NCBI RefSeq assembly: GCF_018069625.1
Contig: NZ_CP072941.1
Coordinates: forward strand, 372,001 to 436,000
DNA: 64,000 bases
Source: Streptomyces yatensis
Lineage (GTDB): Bacteria > Actinomycetota > Actinomycetes > Streptomycetales > Streptomycetaceae
Reading direction: 5' to 3'
The notes under the pieces are model-generated. The model ran no database searches and was not told the DNA's origin. It was given only the letters and a program-made list of their open reading frames with translations. The position numbers and the translations under genes were made by a program. This document shows positions 59,114-64,000 of this stretch, in pieces. Every line of letters begins with the position of its first letter. Position 1 is the first letter of the stretch.

Positions 59114-59965
59114 TCAGTGGCGGTAGGCGGCGATGGCGATCTGGACGAAGGAGCGGATCAGTGGATTCGTGTCGTCCCCGTTCCACGCCGCCACCACACG
59201 GCTCGGGGGCATGTCGATCAGCGGCACCACGGTGAGCCCCGCCGCCGGTTCGTGGCCCACGAGGGTCATGCCGACCGTGCCGTTCCACAGAACGGCCTGC
59301 AGGCATTCCTGGACGCCGCGCACCACCGGGCCCTGACGAGGCTCCCCGCCGTTCCAGTACGACTGCCAGAGGGGGTCGGTGCCCTCCGGGAACCGGAACC
59401 AGCGGCGGTCGGCGAGGTCGGCCAGTTTCAGGCTGTCGCGGCGGGCCAGCGGATCGTCGGTGCGCAGCAGCGCGCCCACCGGGTCGGTGCGCAACTCGTG
59501 CACGGTCAGGCCGGTCTCGTCGAACGGCCCGCGGGTCAGGGCGATGTCGACCAGCCCGGCGTGCAGCCCGCAGGTGGGATCGGTCAGGTCGGTCTCGCGG
59601 ATGTGCACCTCGACGCCCGGGTGCCGCCGGTTGTAGGCGCCGGCCAGCCGGGTCGCGGCCGGGTCGGCGCTGTCGGCCAGGAGGCCCACGGTGACGGTGG
59701 CGGCGCCGGCCGCGGCGGCGACGCGCACGCGTACCCGGTCGGCCTGGTCGAGCAGGGCGCGCGCCTCGTCCAGCAGCACCGCCCCCACCGGAGTGAGCGC
59801 GACGCCGGCTGACGACCGGCGAAGCAGCGCGGCACCGAGTTCGGTCTCCAGCTGCTTGATCGCCCGGCTCAGCGGCGGCTGGCTCATATGCAGCCGAACG
59901 GCCGCCCGGCCGAAGTGGAGTTCCTCGGCGACCGCCACGAAATAGCGCAGTGTCCGTAGCTCCAT
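59114..59965 (-). CDS. LysR-family transcriptional regulator
   Basis: A 283-aa LysR protein: MELRTLRYFVAVAEELHFGRAAVRL and SQPPLSRAIKQLETELGAALL at the N-terminus, then the effector domain with VTVGLLADSADPAATRLAGAY and WFRFPEGTDPLWQSYW. The gene diverges from a cupin/DoxX pair across 80 bp that contain a perfect inverted repeat just upstream of its start. It probably activates that pair in response to an unknown ligand. Confidence 0.9.
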   Translation of the reverse strand: MELRTLRYFVAVAEELHFGRAAVRLHMSQPPLSRAIKQLETELGAALLRRSSAGVALTPVGAVLLDEARALLDQADRVRVRVAAAAGAATVTVGLLADSADPAATRLAGAYNRRHPGVEVHIRETDLTDPTCGLHAGLVDIALTRGPFDETGLTVHELRTDPVGALLRTDDPLARRDSLKLADLADRRWFRFPEGTDPLWQSYWNGGEPRQGPVVRGVQECLQAVLWNGTVGMTLVGHEPAAGLTVVPLIDMPPSRVVAAWNGDDTNPLIRSFVQIAIAAYRH

Positions 59966-59972
59966 GGTGGAA

Positions 59973-59991
59973 CGATACCCGTACGGTATCG
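59973..59991. promoter_or_regulatory. LysR-type operator palindrome
   Basis: CGATACC (59973-59979), five bases, GGTATCG (59985-59991): perfect 7-bp arms containing the ATAC-N7-GTAT LysR core. It is 8 bp upstream of the LysR start and 55 bp upstream of the cupin start. Confidence 0.65.
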
Positions 59992-60045
59992 ACAGCACAG
60001 CATGGGTCTTGGACAGTCGCCGCGCCCTGGCACTGGAATCGACGC

Positions 60046-60561
60046 GTGACTGATGAACCGAAGACCAGCGAACCGATGGCCGACCCCGCCGTATCGGTGG
60101 TCGGCCCGGACGACGGCGAGACGATCGTCCTGGGCACCACACGACTGCGCATCCTCGAAGACGGCCGTAACACCGGGCACCGCCTCGGCATCGCCGAATC
60201 CGTCCTCGCGCCGCACACCCCCGGACCGCCGCAACACCGCCACGCCGAGCACGACGAGGGTTTCTACGTCATCTCCGGCACGGTGCGGTTCACGGTCGGG
60301 GAACAGGACTACGACGCGACCGCGGGCACGCTCGTGATGGTGCCTCCCGGCGCCCCGCACACCTTCGCCAACACGACCGACCAACCGGCGGTCATGCTCA
60401 GCACCTTCACACCGGACCTGTATGTGCGGTACTTCCGGGAGCTGCAGGACATGATCGCCGGCGGCCAGGCGCTGACCCCGCAGGCGAACATTCAGGTGAT
60501 GCGCCGTTACGCCACCGAGCCCGCCACCGACTTCGATCAGCGGACGGAGCCGGCATCGTGA
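60046..60561 (+). CDS. Cupin-domain protein
   Basis: A 171-aa single cupin. Metal-binding motif 1 is PPQHRHAEHDEGFYVISGTVRFTVG (H-x-H with Glu/His following, cited in part) and motif 2 is GTLVMVPPGAPHTFANTTD. Such small cupins act as dioxygenases, isomerases or sugar-binding proteins. GTG 60046 is used because GGAA lies upstream; ATG 60076 is possible. It overlaps the DoxX-like gene (GTGA). Confidence 0.85.
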   Translation: MTDEPKTSEPMADPAVSVVGPDDGETIVLGTTRLRILEDGRNTGHRLGIAESVLAPHTPGPPQHRHAEHDEGFYVISGTVRFTVGEQDYDATAGTLVMVPPGAPHTFANTTDQPAVMLSTFTPDLYVRYFRELQDMIAGGQALTPQANIQVMRRYATEPATDFDQRTEPAS

Positions 60562-60920
60562 ACGTCGCCTATTGGATCGTCGCCGGCCTGCTCGCTCTCT
60601 TCTACCTCTACGGGGGCGGGGTGAAGGTGGTCCGGAGCCGTGAGCGGCTCCGGCCGATGATGGCCTGGGTGGACACCACGCCGATGCCGGCCGTCCGGGC
60701 CATCGGGGTGATCGAAGTGCTCGGCGCGATCGGGCTGATCCTCCCGCCGCTGACCGGCATCGCGCCCTGGCTGGCCCTGGCCGCGGCCATCGGGTTCGTG
60801 GTCCTCCAACTCGGCGCGACCAGGGTCCATCTGAGCCGCGGAGACCGTCAGATCACTCTCAACTTCACGCTGCTCATCGCCGCGGCCGTGGCCATCTGGC
60901 CGGCGACGACATGGCTGTGA
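60558..60920 (+). CDS. DoxX-like membrane protein
   Basis: A 120-aa integral membrane protein with four hydrophobic segments (YWIVAGLLALFYLYGGGVKVV, AIGVIEVLGAIGLILPPL, WLALAAAIGFVVLQLGA, LLIAAAVAIWPATTW; given in parts). The first helix and MPAVRAIGVIEVLGAIGLILP are typical of DoxX/DUF4870-like proteins linked to redox stress. Translationally coupled to the cupin gene. Confidence 0.82.
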   Translation: MNVAYWIVAGLLALFYLYGGGVKVVRSRERLRPMMAWVDTTPMPAVRAIGVIEVLGAIGLILPPLTGIAPWLALAAAIGFVVLQLGATRVHLSRGDRQITLNFTLLIAAAVAIWPATTWL

Positions 60921-62042
60921 CTCCGGGCGAGGTCGGCCGACGATGAGCCGTGCCGCGGCGCTCGCATAACGCCGCCGCGCCGCAATTGGGCCGGGTATTG
61001 GACGGCGGCCCGCACCGGCAGGATCGGAGGTTCCGCTATCAGAACGCCCTCAGAGATCGGGCCCGCGGCCGGAGATTTTCATATTTCTGAACAGCCAGAA
61101 CAGTGGTGCGAATAACACAAATTTCACCCTCGTTGTGCGTCCGAACCCTACAGATAAACACTATCCTCGATCCGGTCGTTGACTGGGCGGAGGCCGGAAC
61201 AGCGACGCTGCCCGCAGATCCGCGGGGTCAACGATGAAGAAGAGCAGGCGTGGTTCTCCACGTCTGGTGAGGGCCGCCGCCCCTGCTCCAACTGCCAGGA
61301 AGGGAGGGGCGGCGGTTTCCGGCCATGGCGGTCTTTGTTCCTCGCTTCATCCACACCGCTCCCATTGAATTTGCATTCGCGATCTCATCGTTGCGTTGAG
61401 CATGGATGGTCCGCCCGGGCAATCACTTAGCCGACCTGCAGGAAACTGCCAAACCGAGCGACAATGAGTGGGCATCGGACAGACTGCCCGTACCCCCTCG
61501 AACCACGACGCGAATAGGCCGGCCGGTCGGCCTCGTGACCTGAAAGCCCCGCCGAAGCGCCCTTGTTCACGCACCTGGCGTGGGGCCTACGCGGAAATCT
61601 TCCGCTGATGCGCGGGTAGGTCCGGCTTTGGTGCTTCGCCATCGCCGGGAGTGTGGCGTTGGCCATACCTACGGGAGCTCAACTGGCGCGTTAAGTGAAT
61701 TTACCCGCGCTCCCTATCGCAAACTTGCGACATACCCGCCGGTAAGTTCAGCCGCTATGGTCGGCAATGGGAGATAAGTCCCTCAATGTCCTCTGCGCGA
61801 AGCGGCATTGTAGAGCCCCCCTCCGACAGACACCGGCTGACGCCGGGTCAGCGGTTACTGCGGGTTTAGTTGCGTATGGGGACGTGGCTGCGTTAACTAC
61901 ACGACACCTGTCGACGAGCAGGCGTACGTCCCGACGTGGTGTTCCCCCCTTCCTGGCAGTTGGAGCCGGACACCCCGTCAATCCCTCACCAGACAGGCCC
62001 CGGCACGTCACCGCGGGCCCCGAAGACCAAGGAGATACCTGT
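60921..62042. other. About 1.1 kb without recognisable gene
   Basis: This stretch is lower in GC than its surroundings and no reading frame shows typical third-position GC bias or a known protein. Small frames exist on both strands but lack convincing starts. One palindrome (61717-61730) and AT-rich promoter-like segments near 61080-61170 are the only structures noted. It could be the relic of a lost gene or the site of an old insertion. Confidence 0.5.
61717..61730. repeat. 14-bp palindrome TCGCAA-AC-TTGCGA
   Basis: Perfect 6-bp arms around AC, in the gene-free region about 310 bp upstream of the small membrane-protein gene. It could be a regulator site; nothing else supports this. Confidence 0.4.
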
Positions 62043-62312
62043 ATGGCCGAAGCACGTCTCGGCCCCGGTGGAACCGGTGACGGCCGCGATGAGAGCCATC
62101 CTCCTGTCGCGGCCGACCAGCACCTGGCCAACGGTGGAGACCACGACACCCCTTCCGCACCCGTCCGAAGCCGCCGGCATCCACGACGGCTTGAGGTCAA
62201 CGTCGACGAACACGTCAGGTTCGCCCTCCTCGTCTCGCCCAAAGCGCTGCGGTGGGCCGGCGCCGTGTGCGTCACGCTGGGCAGCGCCGGCTGGTACTCG
62301 CTGACGCACTGA
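62043..62312 (+). CDS. Small hypothetical membrane protein
   Basis: An 89-aa protein: hydrophilic N-terminal 60 residues (GTGDGRDESHPPVAADQHLANGG) and one hydrophobic C-terminal stretch (RWAGAVCVTLGSAGWYSLT). AAGGAG precedes ATG 62043 at a proper distance, and the strong hairpin just after the stop supports a real gene end. I do not recognise a family. The frame can be extended upstream to 61767 but codon use there is poor. Confidence 0.5.
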   Translation: MAEARLGPGGTGDGRDESHPPVAADQHLANGGDHDTPSAPVRSRRHPRRLEVNVDEHVRFALLVSPKALRWAGAVCVTLGSAGWYSLTH

Positions 62313-62317
62313 GCCCG

Positions 62318-62372
62318 GGGCTCCGGGGGGCTCCAGGAAGGCCCGGGAGGGCCGCTGGAGCCCCCGGAGCCC
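62318..62372. terminator. Bidirectional terminator hairpin
   Basis: GGGCTCCGGGG-type left arm (62318-62336) pairs with CTGGAGCCCCCGGAGCCC (62355-62372) with one bulged G and an 18-base loop. It lies between the convergent small membrane-protein and phosphoesterase genes. Confidence 0.75.
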
Positions 62373-62376
62373 TCGG

Positions 62377-64000
62377 TCAGGAGGTCATGAATTCGCGCAC
62401 CGGGAGTGCCCGGTCCACGAGGCGGACGTCGCCGATCCAGCCACGCATGATCTGGTCGATCTTCCCGCCGTACTCATAGCCGCCCAGCAGCCAGGGCAGC
62501 CCGAGGGTGGTGAGGCCGGTCGCCGGGGTTGAGGGATTGCGCGCCACCGGGCAGCCGTTCACATACAGCGTGGTGTGTCGTCCGTCGTTCACCACCGCCC
62601 CATGCCACCACGTGTTCAGCGGCAGCTCATGGCTCCAGTTGGTGACCGCGCCGTCCTGGTTCAGCGGATAGACGGCCCACTGGAGCGCATGGCCGTCGGA
62701 CAGCGAGAGGGTGACCACCGGCTCCTCCGTGTCACCGCCGGTCTTTCCGGCGTCGCCGCTGCGGCCCCGCCGGCCGAGCAGCGCGGCCCAGGCGTTGCGT
62801 CCGCTGTCCCAGTCGGCGGGCAGTTTGAGGAACGCCTCGACGGTGTAACCGGAGCGGAAGGAGGCGCCGTTCAACGGGGCGCCGTCGGCCGTCCGCAGAT
62901 AGGCGCCGCGCAGCGGGGACTTGTCGCCCTGGAAGACCAGGCTGCCGTGTCCCGGCTGGTCGGGGTGGTGGTCATCGGACCAGGTGAGGGCGTCGGCGGG
63001 GCTCCCGGGGACGGCGACCTTGGTGAGGTGGTTGCCACGCCCCGAGTGATCGGTGATCCGGACGGTGTCCTCGACGGGCGCGCCGTCCCGGCCGCCCTGG
63101 TCGAACCGCCAGTAGGCCACCGTACCGGGTATCACCAGCCGCGAGGCGGGCCGGGCCGGCCGCGGTGCGGCGGGGGCGAACCCGGCGAAGCGCCGCTCGA
63201 AGTCGATCGGGACGCTGAAGTAGTCCTGGGGACCGGTGCGTTCGATCTCGCCCCGCTCCAGCTCGTTGAGGTGGTCATCGGCGCGGTCCAGGATCCACGG
63301 GGAGAGCGTCCGGACGTCGATGGTGTGGCGGGCGAGGTCGAACTGGTAGAGGCGGATCATCCCGGCGCCGCCGTAGTAGCGGTCCTGGTAGTTGGTGATG
63401 TGCAGATGGACGTCGTGGCCCATGGTGTTCTTGCGGACGGTGCGGGCGGGCGGCCAGTAGTGGCCGTTGAGGGTCAGGAATATCTGGTCGTGGTCGGCTA
63501 TCAGTTCGTCCCACAGCCACTGTCCGTGGTCGGAGAAGCTCGCCTCCTCGCCCTCGTGGTCCGCGTAGACCAGCTCATGGGTGGTGAGGATGACCGGAGT
63601 CCTGGGGTGGTGGGCGATGACCTCCCGGGCCCAGGCGATGCCCTTCGCGGACGGGCGCCAGTCCAGGGCGAGCACCAGCCATTCCCGGCCCGCGGCGGAG
63701 AAGGTGTGGTACGTGTTGTAGCCGTCCGGGCTGGCGCCGCGGAACGAGGGCGAGGAGCGGAACCGCCGGGGGCCGAAGGCGTCCAGATAGGGCGTGCGGC
63801 CCCGCTGGTCGTCGGTGGACGAGTCGAGGTCGTGGTTTCCGGCCACCACGCTGTAGGCGGCGCCCCGCTCGTCCAGGAGGCGGAACGCCCCGCTGATCGG
63901 CCCGAATTCGGTGACCTTCCCATGCTCGGTGAGATCGCCGAGGTGGGACAGGAAGACGATGTTCTCCTCGCGTGCGTGGTTGAGGAGATAGCGGAAGGAC
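62377..64000 (-). CDS. Metallophosphoesterase with C-terminal LamG/concanavalin-like domain (5' truncated)
   Basis: At least 541 residues are visible; the N-terminus, including the first metal motif and any signal peptide, lies beyond base 64000. Calcineurin-like motifs: FLSHLGDLTEHGKVTEFGP (GD motif), VVAGNHDLDSS (GNHD), ILTTHELVYADHEGE and FLTLNGHYWP (GH motif). From about 300 residues later a laminin-G-like jelly roll begins: VAYWRFDQGG, GRGNHLTKVAVPG, GASFRSGYTVEAFLKLP, WWHGAVVNDGRHTTLYVNGCPV, ending IGDVRLVDRALPVREF. This is a secreted-type phosphoesterase fused to a binding domain; phosphodiester or phosphate-monoester substrates are not defined. Confidence 0.88.
   Translation of the reverse strand, partial: SFRYLLNHAREENIVFLSHLGDLTEHGKVTEFGPISGAFRLLDERGAAYSVVAGNHDLDSSTDDQRGRTPYLDAFGPRRFRSSPSFRGASPDGYNTYHTFSAAGREWLVLALDWRPSAKGIAWAREVIAHHPRTPVILTTHELVYADHEGEEASFSDHGQWLWDELIADHDQIFLTLNGHYWPPARTVRKNTMGHDVHLHITNYQDRYYGGAGMIRLYQFDLARHTIDVRTLSPWILDRADDHLNELERGEIERTGPQDYFSVPIDFERRFAGFAPAAPRPARPASRLVIPGTVAYWRFDQGGRDGAPVEDTVRITDHSGRGNHLTKVAVPGSPADALTWSDDHHPDQPGHGSLVFQGDKSPLRGAYLRTADGAPLNGASFRSGYTVEAFLKLPADWDSGRNAWAALLGRRGRSGDAGKTGGDTEEPVVTLSLSDGHALQWAVYPLNQDGAVTNWSHELPLNTWWHGAVVNDGRHTTLYVNGCPVARNPSTPATGLTTLGLPWLLGGYEYGGKIDQIMRGWIGDVRLVDRALPVREFMTS

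Noticed and set aside
61427..61666. Minus-strand 79-codon frame in the gene-poor region
   Set aside because: No ribosome-binding site, poor codon bias and no recognisable motif.

Overview
The window is high-GC actinobacterial DNA, most likely from a Streptomyces. The signs are G/C-rich third codon positions, GTG and ATGA-overlap starts, many Tat or lipoprotein signal peptides, rare TTA codons in a few genes, and a large share of secondary-metabolite and polysaccharide-degradation genes. No rRNA, tRNA, CRISPR array or intact insertion sequence was seen. The two ends cut through genes: a molybdenum hydroxylase large subunit on the left and a metallophosphoesterase/LamG protein on the right.

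Layout. (1) 1-3956: a CoA ligase plus molybdopterin oxidoreductase operon, with a PadR repressor gene and a palindrome that looks like its operator. (2) 4.2-15.5 kb: mixed metabolism. It holds a JAMM-like/VOC gene pair, two membrane proteins, a LysR gene divergent from a D-cysteine-desulfhydrase-like enzyme, a Na+/H+ antiporter, a broken crotonase gene, a secreted serine hydrolase and a Tat-exported flavin oxidase. (3) 15.5-27.5 kb: a compact biosynthetic gene cluster. One minus-strand operon encodes the two-enzyme route to 3-amino-4-hydroxybenzoate (GriI-like and GriH-like), an AMP ligase, two acyl carrier proteins, a catalytically complete ketosynthase, a half-length ketosynthase-like protein, a second AMP ligase, an ATC-hydrolase-like protein and an NAD-dependent epimerase/reductase. 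A divergent operon encodes a flavodoxin-like protein, an MFS exporter and a LysR regulator. I infer that 3-amino-4-hydroxybenzoate is made, adenylated, loaded on a carrier protein and extended or joined by a discrete (type II-like) ketosynthase system. The divergent promoter carries three 7-bp repeats at an exact 11-bp period, as SARP activator sites do, and the loading ligase has a TTA codon.

(4) 27.6-32.6 kb: a two-component system, a graveyard of TetR and SDR gene fragments, and a MarR-controlled ABC-2 exporter. (5) 32.6-41.2 kb: a peptide/opine-type ABC importer without ATPases, a lipoprotein, a ROK repressor and a sulfatase, flanked by two decayed copies of the same glycoside-hydrolase-like gene. 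A 16-bp motif is shared by the importer and ROK/sulfatase promoters. (6) 41.2-49.5 kb: a DUF6924-like protein, a second BBE-type flavoenzyme, and a GntR / polyamine-type ABC importer / FAD amine oxidase module. (7) 49.6-59.0 kb: a glycan-degradation locus (SGNH esterase, GH95, GH27 with a carbohydrate-binding domain, ROK repressor, GH36). (8) 59.1-64 kb: a LysR/cupin/DoxX set, about 1.1 kb without a recognisable gene, a small membrane protein, and the partial phosphoesterase.

Coordinates and starts were chosen by reading frame, ribosome-binding site and overlap. Functions come from family motifs read by eye, with no database search.
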